Positions 10,526 to 20,914 of a stretch of DNA of 64,000 nt are shown here, one piece after another. A model generated the notes under the pieces. That model was given only the letters and a program-made list of their open reading frames with translations. It did no database searches and was not told where the DNA came from. The stretch spans positions 930,001-994,000 of the forward strand of contig OX621165.1 of NCBI GenBank assembly GCA_951640195.1. Direction: 5' to 3'. Positions within the stretch are counted from its first letter, which is position 1, and every line of letters starts with the position of its first letter. The stretch comes from Porpolomopsis calyptriformis. Lineage: Eukaryota; Basidiomycota; Agaricomycetes; Agaricales; Hygrophoraceae. The translations under genes were made by a program, and so were the position numbers.

Positions 10526-10707
10526 AGTCAACATTTCAGTGAGGAGGAGATAATATGACCCCTCCATCCCCTGAGCACTGTATATTCAACTATACGAATA
10601 CTAGATGCCTATCAAGTCCTTCAAATACGAACACGAACCCTGCGAACGCTCCCAATAGCTCCCGAATGTCCCAAACGAGTTCGAGATTCATCAAACGCTC
10701 CGAATGC
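10526..10707 (+). repeat. polypurine tract and start of element A 3' LTR
   Basis: A purine run (GAGGAGGAGATAA, 10541-10553) follows ACATTTCAGT. From about 10556 the sequence ATGACCCCTCC...CCCCTGAGC matches a second copy at about 30983 (ACGACCCCTTAG...CCCCTGAGC). This supports the start of an LTR here. The LTR is cut off at 10708 by element B and seems to resume at 24881. Confidence 0.55.
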
Positions 10708-11740
10708 TGTCATGATCCCAAACTGATTTGGTATCAAACTTAACCAAAGATCATGCATTCAGCAAGTAGCATCCATGGCTCAAATATCCTTCATCTTATC
10801 TTATCTTATCTTAGATAAGATAAGATATCACTGTCCCTCACATATTATCTTATCTCGGATAAGATACACTACTATCTTTACCTATGCTATCTTATTATGG
10901 ACAATAGCATTCTTCCCCATTGTTCTCTGAGTCAGAATAACTCATATCCCATTTGTCTATTGTTCTGTCATCACTCCATTGTTCTCTGAGTTACTATGAC
11001 TCATATTAATCTCCTCCATTGTTCTCCTCATTGTCTGACTCAGAGTGAGTCACAATTCAAACTCCTCATTGTTCTTTTATCCATTGTTCTTATTTCCTAT
11101 TGTTCTCATTGCCCATTGTTCTCAAACATATATAAAGGGCCCCCTTTTCACCAGTGAGGAGTTCAGTTCACATTCAGTTCACATTCAGTTCACTTTAAAG
11201 CCCACTTTATCCCCCCCTCCCCCTTGTCCCTTGAACTCACCCCTAGTACTCAGTACCTAGTACTACCCCTTATTGATACTACTTGTCTGTAGTCAATACA
11301 TCCAATCCAATCTAGTCTATTAAGCTTATACCCTGTGTGATTTGCCTAAGCCCTCTTACGTTGAGAACCAACTTAGGAATCACCCCTTGATGTATTTCTG
11401 TAAGTTGAAGATAGCCACTGAGGACTATCTTATCTTACCTCAGCCCCTGCTTATTCATCACATTCTCTAAGTCTCAGTCCTTATTGGAGAGACCTCACTG
11501 TGATACGTATTCTTCTAAGTCAGCCGTTGACTTCATTCTTGTTCTCCCAGTCAATACTATCCATTGAGTTTGGATAGCCTATTCATCTGTACATCCTAGC
11601 CAAGGATTACTCAAGCCCCTTCAAAGGAGGAAGTGATCATTACTCAATCAACTCACATCTCCCCCAAACAACTAGGACTTACTTGATTAATGTATAACAC
11701 CAGTAGTTCTAGAAGTGAAATATTTATATTTCACCTGATA
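10708..11740 (+). repeat. 5' LTR of element B
   Basis: 1,033 bp from TGTCATGATCCC to TCACCTGATA. The right end is fixed by comparison with the 3' LTR and with the solo copy at 33335-34419, which all agree up to CACCTGATA, so this family ends in TA rather than CA. A TATA box (CATATATAAAGGG) is near 11128-11140. The 66-71 codon ORFs here are not genes. Confidence 0.9.
10797..11140 (+). promoter_or_regulatory. U3 promoter region: GATA and ATTGTTCT motif clusters plus TATA box
   Basis: 10797-10870 holds repeated TATCTTATCT and its complement AGATAAGATA, the core of fungal GATA-factor sites. 10915-11125 holds eight copies of ATTGTTCT (AGAACAAT on the other strand), which contains the AACAAT core recognised by HMG-box proteins. 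The TATA box follows. All three copies of this LTR in the window keep both clusters. The factor assignments are inferred from consensus sites only. Confidence 0.5.
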
Positions 11741-11851
11741 TAATTTGGAGCCCACCGTGAGGGGTGATCGTGATTGATTGTAATCTCACTCCCCAACTTA
11801 TTCAGACCCCACTCATCAACATAACTCTTGACTTAGTGTTCAACACTTACT

Positions 11852-13560
11852 ATGTCTGGACAGTCTCAAGTCCAATCTCAGTTCACACGCACCCCAGACA
11901 TGATGCCCCTTCTGGGACAGAAGTCTGCTCCATCTAAGTTCAGTGGAAGCCATGAACAGATCAAGCGCTTCCTCAGACACTTTAATCAGTTATGTAAAGT
12001 TTACAATGTACCTGATGTGGAGAAGGGTGAACACCTCATTGACTACTGCTCTAGTAAAGTAGTCCAGTTAATTGAAGCCCTTGAAAGTTATAGGACCAAT
12101 GATTGGCCCAAGCTGGAAGCTGATCTCAATAGGTACTATGATGCTGCCTTAAAGGAAACTCAATACATTGTCAAAGACCTCCTCTCTTTCACTCATAAGT
12201 GGAAGACTAGGCAAATCCATTCATTAACACATTGGAAGAAGTATGAAAGAAGATTCATCACTATTGCAGGATGGCTACAAGCCAAGCAGAGAATCTCAGA
12301 AGACGAACAAGCTGCTTATTTCTGGAATGGAATTAACAAGACTCTCAGACAGGTGATTGAAGCCAGACTTATTAATGCTTCTGGAACCACCCCTCTGGAT
12401 GTTACTTCTCCATTCCCTATAAAGAAAGTAATCAAAGTAGCTGAAGTGTTATTTGAACGTAATCGGTTTGATATCAACCTAGCTGACTCTGACTCGGATA
12501 TCCCTGGAAGGGATGATGAAACAGAGTCAGACACATCAAGTGATAACTCTTCATTATCTGATGAAGAAAGTGAAGCCGAAAGGAGACCTAGAAGGAAGAA
12601 GAAGAATAATGGTAAGAAGTCCCATAAGAGGAGATGGGATTCTGATGATGAAGATCTCAAGAAACCCTCGAAGAAGACCAGTTAGAAGAAAGAAGATCAC
12701 AAGGGTAAGAAGGCATCTAGCAAGTCTACTACTCCAGTCCAAGATGAAGTAGAATCTCTTGTCAAAGAGATGGGAAAACTCTCCCTAGATGATTTACGCT
12801 ATGGACTTGCCTACTATAAAGCCCTCAAACTTGATCCTGATATTGCTAGGTGTATCAAACCACCTACTCTTCGAGTATCTTCACCAAGATCTTCTATGCT
12901 TCCCTCTTCAAACACATTCCCTATATCCAATACTAGTCCCAGGAATACTGGAGACACAATCACCTGTTATGGTTGTGGAAGTAAAGGACATGGAATGTCT
13001 AGTTGTCCCAAGATTGATGAACTCATTGCTTCAGGCACACTTATACGTGATGCAAACAGGAAGCTAGTATTCAAGAATGGTGCTTTTATTCGTCGACTCC
13101 CTGAAGAGACCTTTATCTAAGCTGTAGCAAGACTCACTCAAGACAAGACTAAGCCCATCCAGACTCATTTCCTTACTCTGCAAAGTGATTGCTCAGATTA
13201 CTACCTATCAGAACCTGAGTTTGAAAAAGATGATTCAGGTGTATATGTAATCCCAGCCACTGAGTATGAGCCAGAAGTCCAGGATGAGGATGTACAAGTT
13301 ATGGCAGCAGACAGAGTCCCTCACAAGATTACTACAGCTAGGAAGGAAGTATTTGATGGAGTCTATCCCCCTATGAAGTCTAGAACCAAAGGGAAAGAAA
13401 GCACAGCTGCTACCCAAGGTTCTCACCCATTCCCAAGCACTACACCTAAAGCTGCCCCCTTACGATTCCAAACTCATCTCCCAACCGAGGTACTGAAGCC
13501 TCATCACGACAAAGACTTTATTAAGGCACTGCCTACACCTATTGATGCCAGAGTTAAATG
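11852..13560 (+). pseudogene. gag: gag polyprotein of element B
   Basis: Starts MSGQSQVQSQFTRTPDMM at 11852. The capsid-like part has the phrase PSKFSGSHEQIKRFLRHFNQ (about residues 28-47), followed by an acidic/basic linker. A TAG at 12683 and a TAA at 13118 (CAG/CAA to stop) and a TGA at 13559 break a frame that otherwise runs on. The zinc knuckle CYGCGSKGHGMSSC (C-x2-C-x4-H-x4-C) lies at about 12965-13008. The tail is acidic. The part before the first stop is 277 codons. It forms the particle and packages element RNA. Confidence 0.82.
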
Positions 13561-13594
13561 AATTCCTCCCACAGAAATTAATAAAGATATTGAC

Positions 13595-15478
13595 ATGAAG
13601 GATATAACTAGAAAATCCAGAGCTAAACAGACTGCACCCCTACCCCAAGATACCACAGAATTAGCACCCCAAGTCTCTACTAAATCTCCAGTACGTCAAT
13701 CAGAAATATCCTCTACAATTGGTGACAACCAGGTAGTTAATCAGATTCTTGATACATCAGTTACCCTGAAAGTCAGAGAAGTCCTGGGATCATCTAAGGA
13801 AATATCTGATAAACTCTCAGAAATGATCAAAAGGAAGAATGTGAAGACTGCTGTTTTAGCTACTTCCTTTCTCACTAGAGACAGAGAGGAACTGATCAAG
13901 CTCCAGGTTGAATGTGATAAGCGCCCTATATCTGCTATCATTGACACAGGATCCCAATTGAATGTGGTTAGTAAGGATGCATGGAAATTAATCCTTCAGA
14001 GACCTAGGGACCTAACTAAGATGTTAGTTATGAATGATGCTAATGGAGGTGTAGGAACCCTTGCTGGATTGGTATCTAATGTCCCATTAACCTGTGGAGG
14101 TATTACTACTTATGCCAATCTCTTTATTGGGGAGTCAGTCCCCTTTGATTTATTACTTGGACGCCCATGGCTACGTGATAATCTAGTCACTATTGATGAA
14201 AGAACAGAGGGAACTTACCTCTTGTTCAAGCACCCAAAGAATCCAGAGGCCAAATATGAGATATTTGTAGCCCCTCAGGTTCCCTCCTTAGGGTACCACA
14301 TTAATCCAAGCCCAACTGTTAGGCCTGAGGTAGCAGTATGTGCTGCACTTACCAATACAGCCACTGGAAGTAGTTCAAGCCCAGCCGTCGATAGGCCTGT
14401 GAGTTCTAAGCTCCGCCCGAACTTACTTCCAAAAGCGTCGGTACCAACCATAACCTCGGGACCAACAGAGAACAATAAGAATTTGAGCTCAGACGTGATA
14501 TATCCTATTATGGGTATTACAAATCCTCCAAAAAACGGACTCCGAGATGGAGGTTTATTGTTTTTTAGCGCATATCTGACTGAATTAGTTACTAACAATG
14601 GGAATTCTATTTTTAAAGACGCCACTATTGTTCCCAATAAGCATATAAGTCCAAAATTTATTCCAAAGAGGCAATCGTTACTGCTGAAAACGATGCCTCA
14701 TGCCCAGACTACGTCCCAAAGCACTCCCTACGTCCATGTGATGCCCTTTTTACCGCCCCCCTTTTCCCCCAACATTCTCCCGCTCCTGGTGCACGTCGAC
14801 TGGGGACCCCTCCCTCATGAGGCCCCCGATATGTTCAGTCTGATGGCGCGAGCCATCGCTGAGCGGATAGTCCACCCCACAGCTCCCTCCGCTACCTTCA
14901 TGGTCATGTCCCCTTACACCCAACGGTTCCCTCCACAATTGGACGAGCGTGGGATCCCGTTCGAACACAGGATCCTCCTCAACGCTACTCTCGTGGCCAT
15001 CACTTCCAACAATCCCTACGCCCCCCCCTCTGTGAGGGTGGGGCAACTGTACTTCAAGTTTTACCCCAACGCATTGGCAGTCGGGGAAGTAGCCCCAGCC
15101 ACGCCCCCTCCTTCCCCGGGCGCTGGGGGCTCTCGCGTCCCCACCAAGCCATCTCCAGCCTGGAGAAGTGGCCCAGAGGTGATTTGTGAGTACCCGGAAG
15201 ACATAATTCGAATGGAAACTGACGTACCTCCAGTGACGCAGTGCGTTGACGCTTTCCATCCCCCCACTTGTGACCCGCGAATGGACCCACCCGGGTCCAA
15301 TCGCTACGTCCCTGCCCCCTCGTCTGTCAACCATGACTACGAGGGCGACGATGCCAACATGGAGATGTCGTCGCCCATGGAGGTAGAGCGCGGGTGGGGC
15401 GATTACCTGGTTGATGGCCAGGAGCCGCGCGCGCCCCCGTCGCCCCCACCCATGGTCCTACTCGCTACGTCCACGTGA
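13595..15478 (+). CDS. pol: element B aspartic protease followed by proline-rich spacer
   Basis: 627 codons. The N-terminal 100 residues are a charged linker. The retropepsin fold has the active site AIIDTGSQLNVVSK (13937-13978) and the downstream phrase FDLLLGRPWLRDN (14147-14184), as in Ty3/gypsy proteases. From about residue 380 the protein becomes proline-, serine- and alanine-rich with no recognisable domain, and base composition turns strongly GC-rich. The start is arbitrary: the frame probably continued from gag before the TGA at 13559. It processes Gag-Pol. Confidence 0.75.
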   Translation: MKDITRKSRAKQTAPLPQDTTELAPQVSTKSPVRQSEISSTIGDNQVVNQILDTSVTLKVREVLGSSKEISDKLSEMIKRKNVKTAVLATSFLTRDREELIKLQVECDKRPISAIIDTGSQLNVVSKDAWKLILQRPRDLTKMLVMNDANGGVGTLAGLVSNVPLTCGGITTYANLFIGESVPFDLLLGRPWLRDNLVTIDERTEGTYLLFKHPKNPEAKYEIFVAPQVPSLGYHINPSPTVRPEVAVCAALTNTATGSSSSPAVDRPVSSKLRPNLLPKASVPTITSGPTENNKNLSSDVIYPIMGITNPPKNGLRDGGLLFFSAYLTELVTNNGNSIFKDATIVPNKHISPKFIPKRQSLLLKTMPHAQTTSQSTPYVHVMPFLPPPFSPNILPLLVHVDWGPLPHEAPDMFSLMARAIAERIVHPTAPSATFMVMSPYTQRFPPQLDERGIPFEHRILLNATLVAITSNNPYAPPSVRVGQLYFKFYPNALAVGEVAPATPPPSPGAGGSRVPTKPSPAWRSGPEVICEYPEDIIRMETDVPPVTQCVDAFHPPTCDPRMDPPGSNRYVPAPSSVNHDYEGDDANMEMSSPMEVERGWGDYLVDGQEPRAPPSPPPMVLLATST

Positions 15479-16010
15479 CCCCCCCCACCTGTTCAACACC
15501 CCCTCCCACTCCAACGCCCCCTCAGTGATGCCCAATCGTCACTCAACGCACAGCGGGCCCGGACCCGCGACTCAGCGTCACCCCCGCCCCCACTGCCGAC
15601 TTCCCCATTCAACGCGGTCGGCCCAGCCCCCACAACCACAACCGTCCACACCCCCGCCCGATACCCCGCTAACGACACCCCGACATCATTAGTTTATTCG
15701 TATGGGTGCACCTACGTGCGCCCCTGCGCTCAGTCCTTCCCGGAGTGGGACCACGGCGCATACGACTGCCCGCCAGCCCCCGCACTTCGCTATTCCCTAC
15801 TCCCCCCCATCGACGCATGCGATGAGCGCCCGACCGCTCATCGCACCCCCTTGTTCCTCCTGTCACTGCCCACTTCTGTGTCCGACGACGACAACGGCGT
15901 CTACCGCCTGTCGCGCCCCCCCCTTGATTCCCCCCCGTATACCCCGTACTCTCCCACCGATGTAGTGTACGACAGTAGTGTGTCCCTGCGCGAGCGCGGG
16001 GACCCCTTTT
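14740..16010 (+). other. GC- and cytosine-rich block between protease and RT of element B
   Basis: Base composition changes abruptly from AT-leaning element sequence to very C-rich (many CCCC runs) near 14740 and back near 16010. Both flanks belong to the same element. It encodes low-complexity proline/serine/threonine sequence in the plus frames. I see no domain, repeat unit, splice signals or inserted-element ends. Confidence 0.6.
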
Positions 16011-16612
16011 TAAATACTTCATATGACTGTTATCACACGTATGTACATGGTGCCAGGCACCATTGGGATGTCCGCACAGAATCAGATGCTTCCTCTGATT
16101 CTGATATTTCCTCTGAGGATGATGTATCATTTGTATACCCTTCCAATACATTATCTTCTCTTTACATGTCTGATCTAAGTCACAATCAAGAGACTGATAT
16201 CTGTCCTCCCTCCCCTATGAAACCTATGATCTTCAGAGACACCCCCAATACCCTTACTTCCCTTCAATCAACTCACTATCTAGAGCAGACCCTGCTCAAC
16301 CAGTTGCAGGCAGAGCCTGTACTCAGCTCAGCAGAGCCCATCTACATCCTGAATATCACAGCCAAGGGGGAAGGCTTGCCTTCACCCACATGCCCCACTA
16401 TGCAGTCCCTCATTGGGCCTGACCATTTCATTGACAGTGCCAAGGTCCACCTAGCCTTCTTGGCTGGAATCTGCAAGGCCCTTCATACATGTATTGGGCA
16501 TACTGCCACTATCCTCAACACCCCTGCCTGGAAGACTTATGTCCATACCATGCCAGTCAGTAACCCAGCCCACCATTACTTTCTATACCACAGCCAACTG
16601 TTCCCTCATTAG
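15716..16612 (+). CDS. element B spacer ORF, unrecognised
   Basis: 298 codons with an arbitrary start inside the C-rich block. An Asp/Ser-rich stretch (SDASSDSDISSEDD, about residues 123-136) comes first. A more ordinary part follows, with LLNQLQAEPVLSSAEPIYIL and HLAFLAGICKALHTCIGHTA. The frame is open across the composition boundary at 16010, which suggests it was once part of a gag-pol linker between protease and RT. No known domain. It overlaps the next pol ORF in another frame, so a frameshift or a real boundary lies near 16600. Confidence 0.45.
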   Translation: MRPCAQSFPEWDHGAYDCPPAPALRYSLLPPIDACDERPTAHRTPLFLLSLPTSVSDDDNGVYRLSRPPLDSPPYTPYSPTDVVYDSSVSLRERGDPFLNTSYDCYHTYVHGARHHWDVRTESDASSDSDISSEDDVSFVYPSNTLSSLYMSDLSHNQETDICPPSPMKPMIFRDTPNTLTSLQSTHYLEQTLLNQLQAEPVLSSAEPIYILNITAKGEGLPSPTCPTMQSLIGPDHFIDSAKVHLAFLAGICKALHTCIGHTATILNTPAWKTYVHTMPVSNPAHHYFLYHSQLFPH

Positions 16613-19488
16613 AGGAAAGAAGACTCATGCACCCCATACCAGATGCCTTGGTGCCCTCATCCTAGTCCATTTGTTTTTCCTGTTGAGCAGGAGAGAGCTG
16701 GGTGTAACCCATTGCTCTCAGAAGAAGAAGCAGAGTTTTTTCTGTATTCAGCTGCTGTATTTCAAGCAGCAAACAGACTACTTCTTGCTGATGCAATCAA
16801 TGCAGTTCTTAACATGGAATTTCGTAACCCCTCCCTCATCTCAGATCTGTTTAATGAAGGGTACTTTGGTCCTTACTTCAACACCAGAGACCTTCAGGTT
16901 TATCCTCAGGATTAAACCTACAGCCAACTCCCTCTCCCATATGCAAAACTCACTTACTTTGTCCCCTGCACCAAGATACCCTCTTCTATACTCAGACCAA
17001 TCATTTTGCCCACTGTTCTCCTTAAATATGATTCATACCAAGGCAATCCCACCTAGTTTAGCTACTCTCCATACTAACCCCATGTCACCCAATCCTAGTA
17101 ATAAGAAACTACATGCATTATGCACACCTCAAATCAACAATCCTCAGAGTTGTCACATTAAATGCTATTCAATGACTATAAAAGAAGATACTAAATATAC
17201 TCCCTCTGATGAACCAGAGCTAGCCTACTCTGAAGACGATAACAAAACTACACCTACCAATTCAGAAGCCGACTACTACTACTTTACAGATGAAAATGAG
17301 ATAGCAAGAGAATACCTCAATATTGACGACACTATTATGATTCCATCTAATAACCTAGATAGCGAAGGTTTCTCCAAAGTGTTCACAGCCTACAAGAAGG
17401 TTAGCCAAAGGACTTACCCAGTGTCTGGGACATTCCCTGAAGCTGCTAGAGTAATCAGAAAGTTCCCTCACAACCCTTTATCCAGCCTCCCCTCCTTGCC
17501 AAGACAGCCCCCTGATTTCTCTCCAACTCCAAGACTCACTGAAGCTCGACTAGAATTTCTAAAGGTAAATGAAGAAGGGTTCCTTCTCCCTGAAGAAGAG
17601 AAACTATTCAATCATGTTATGTGGCTTAACCAGGAAGCCATTGCCTTTGAAGATCCAGAACAAGGAACACTCAAAGAGTCATACTTTTCACCATATATTA
17701 TTCCAACTATCCCGCACACCCCTTGGGTGTACAAGAATATCCCTATCCCTCCAGGGATTCGTGAGAAAGTCATAGAACTCTTGAAAACCAAGATTGATGC
17801 AGGAGTCTATAAGCTAAGTCAATCATCCTATCGATCACGATGGTTCTGTGTCTTGAAAAAGAATGGAACCCTAAGAATTGTTCATGACCTTCAGCCTCTA
17901 AACAAAGTCACCATTAGAGATGCTGGTCTCCCTCCCATTGTGGATGATTTTGTAGAACCATTTGCAGGACGCCAATGTTACACAGTCTTTGACCTTTTCT
18001 GGGGATTTGATGCTAGAAAGGTCCATCCAGCCTCACGAGATCTTACTGCCTTTTATACACCACTTGGACTTCTTCATATCACTTCATTGCCCATGGGATT
18101 CACTAACTCACCAGCTGAATTCCAGAAATGTATGACTTTCATTCTTCAAGATGAAATCCCTGTAGTTGCAAACATCTTTATTGATGACTTGCCAATTAAA
18201 AGGCCTCCCTCAAGATTTCTAGATAAAGATGGAAAGCCAGAAGTACTTCCTGATAACCCTGGAATCAGAAGATTTATTTGGGAACATGCCTTAGATGTAC
18301 ACTGTGTTATGCACTGAGTAAAATGTGCAGGTGGAACCTTTGCTGCCAAGAAATCCCAGATATGTAGACCTAATGTGCTTATAGTTGGACAGAAGTGTAC
18401 CCCTGAAGGATGTTGTCCAGAGGATGATAAAGTATCCAAGATCCTTAAATGGCCCCCTCTCAAGACTCCTAAAGAAGTACAAGGCTTCTTAGGATTATGT
18501 GGAACAGTACGTATTTAGATTCAAGACTACTCTCATCTGGCCAGACCTCTCACAGAATTGGTTCATAAAGATGCAGAGTTCATTTGGGATGATAGAAGAC
18601 AAGAAGCCTTTGATACACTAAAACAGAAAATCGCCTCAGCTCCAGCTTTACGTCCAATTGACTATCAATCAGACAATCCAGTTATATTATCTGTAGATAG
18701 CAGCCTTATTGCTGCAGGATTTATCCTGTCCCAAATTGATGATGAAGGAAAACGTTGTCCAGCTAGATATGGCTCACTACCCATGAATGAAAGAGAGGCC
18801 AGGTATTCCCAGCCTAAACTTGAATTATATGGACTATATTGTGCACTACGCCATTGGAGGCTATATCTTATTGGGGTTAAGAATCTCCATGTTGAAGTTG
18901 ATGCCAAGTATATCAAAGGCATGCTTAATGAACCAGATCTCCAACCCAATGCTGCTGTTAACAGATGGATCCAAGGGATTCTCTTATTTGATTTCAAACT
19001 TATTCATATACCTGCTACTCAATTCAGAGGACCAGATGCCCTTTCTAGAAGAGAGTTAGCAGAGGATGAAGAATTCCCTATTCATAGTGATGCATGGTTA
19101 GATGATCTTGCATTACTTATCCACGTTCCTTTACTTCAATCAATTAAAGATTTTTCATTTGTAACTGCTACACCCCTCCCTTACTCTTCATATGCCCTCC
19201 CTTCATCATCCACAAGATCACGCCAAGACCTTTTATTATTAGAAATTTATAAATTCCTTTCTACTTTTCATCTACCCCATTTCTCAAGTTTACAGGAGCA
19301 AAAAAGATTTATCAAGAAAGCCACACAGTTCTTTGTGAAAGAAGAAAAGATGTTTAAAAGAAGCAACAAGTCACCATTACTAGTAATTCTAAAGCCAAAG
19401 AAGAGGCTTGCTATCCTCACTCAAGCCCATGAAAACCTAGGCCATAAGGGAGAACAAGCAGTCTTTGAAATTATCCATATATGATTCT
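16494..19488 (+). pseudogene. pol: element B reverse transcriptase and RNase H
   Basis: The frame opens upstream; pol-like sequence is clear from about 17350. RT landmarks: IPHTPWVYKNIPIPPGI (17710-17760), SSYRSRWFCVLKKNG, FDLFWGFDARKVHPASRD, LPMGFTNSPAEFQ (18089-18127) and the catalytic FIDDLPIKRPP (18177-18210). After it comes a family-specific insertion of about 25 residues ending GIRRFIWEH. A TGA (18315) and a TAG (18517) break the frame where Arg and Trp are expected. RNase H follows (VILSVDSSLIAAGFIL, LYGLYCALRHWRLYL, HIPATQFRGPDALSRREL). It copies element RNA into DNA. Confidence 0.85.
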
Positions 19489-20630
19489 TCTGGCCACATC
19501 TTAGAACAGATGTGCACCATCATATCTCCTCATGCCATGAGTGCTAAATCCGAAGCCTCAAACGAATGGAGTTACCTCCTACAAATTCCACACCTACTAC
19601 TCTTTTCGAAAAAGTGTATATTGATGTTATGTTCATGCCTCCATCTGCTGGATTCCACTTCATTGTTGCAGCTCGTGATGACCTTACTGGAATAGTTGAA
19701 GCCAAGGCCTTACATAGGAATGATTCCCAGAGCCTAGCTAAGTTCTTCTGGGAACAACTTTATTGCCGATATGGAGCAATTGGTCATGTTGTGACAGATA
19801 ATGGAAGTGAAGTCAGAGGAGCATTTGAAATACTGCTGCAGAGACTGAATATACCCCAAGTTCGGATCTCTCCATATAACAAGCATGCCAATGGAGTTGT
19901 GGAACGTGGTCACTTCACATTACGAGAGGCTATTGTCAAGTCAAGTGACAAAGATAAATTTGGAAGGATCAGAAACTGGCACAAACAGGTGGAGATAGCA
20001 GCCTTTTCTGACTGAGTTACAGTCAGTAGTGTTACAGGATATTCCCCATATTATCTCCTTCATGGAATGCATCCCTTATTACCCTTTGATCTTGCAGAAG
20101 CTACCTTCATGGTTGAGGGTTTCCAATCAGGATTATCAACCTCTGATCTCCTTGCCCTGAGGATTAGACAGCTAGAACGACGTCAAGAGGATATTGACAA
20201 AGCTGCTGAAACTCTAAAGAAAGCTCGTTTCAAGTCTAAGCAACAGTTTGAACACCGTTTCAGGAAGCGTCTCATCAGAAGATATTATAGACCAGGAGAA
20301 CTAGTCCTTGTCAGAAATAGCCAATTAGAATCTACCTTAGGAAGGCTCAAGACAGAACCAAGGTACCTTGGCCCATATAAGGTAGCCAAGAGAACGACAA
20401 GAGGAGCCTACATCCTCCAGGAACTGGATGGAGCCGAACATGTGGAACATTATGCTGCATTCCGCTTACTCCCCTACATCTATCGAGATAGCCCTACCCT
20501 ATATAGATTATCCCATGATGATGAGATTGCTGATGGGCAAACAGCTTCCAAGGACTCCGATCATCGATCAGAACCCAGCGATCTGGACACTGATATTGAA
20601 ATGGGAAGTTTAAGTAATGAGACTTCCTAA
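19489..20630 (+). pseudogene. pol: element B integrase
   Basis: The zinc domain is around 19425-19560 (HENLGHKG, then a TGA at 19482-19484 and a TAA inside the CHEC-following residues). The catalytic core has FEKVYIDVMFMPPSAGF (Asp), HVVTDNGSEVRGAF (Asp) and NKHANGVVERGHF (Glu), so the DDE triad is intact. A TGA at 20013-20015 replaces an Arg. The C-terminal part (20067-20630) has the basic helix KKARFKSKQQFEHRFRKR and the GPY/F-like TEPRYLGPYKVAKR. No chromodomain is seen. It inserts the element into the genome. Confidence 0.83.
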
Positions 20631-20914
20631 TCAAGACTTAATTGTCGATCAGATCTAGCCACCTGATGTAAACTGCATGCCCCCACACTCGCTTATTACT
20701 TTCCTTCAATCTAGATGACGACAAGCTACCTCCTGCTGCAAAGTCCCTCCCCTTCACTCGAAATCAAACCGCTCATCATATCAACACCCTATTCTGCTGA
20801 AGCACAACGCCAATGGTTCAACTGGGACCAGGCAAACCTGAACAACCAAGCCACGTCTAGCAACCTCCCCCCACCTACGACACACGTACTGCTGCCCCCA
20901 CCTCTCACTGCCTA

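Larger units (their letters stand above)
3265..10707 (+). mobile_element. Ty3/gypsy retrotransposon A, 5'-truncated, heavily decayed
   Basis: Plus-strand pol homologous to element B: RT, RNase H, integrase and an integrase C-terminal domain, ending near 8671. Then follow an antisense gene (8798-10384), a polypurine tract (about 10537-10552) and the first 150 bp of what looks like a 3' LTR. The RT carries the same long insertion after the IDD active site as B, so A and B share a clade. Many frame positions where B has arginine are TGA in A. Two insertions break pol (5440-5641 and 6067-8066). Its 5' half is missing because E1 abuts it at 3264/3265. Confidence 0.82.

Noticed and set aside
11045..11260. 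71-codon ORF, repeated at 24184 and in inverse at 33829
   Set aside because: Lies within the LTR of element B in all three copies; it is a by-product of LTR sequence.
14750..15334. Minus-strand ORFs in the C-rich block of element B
   Set aside because: Caused by GC-rich composition; the plus frame is contiguous with protease.
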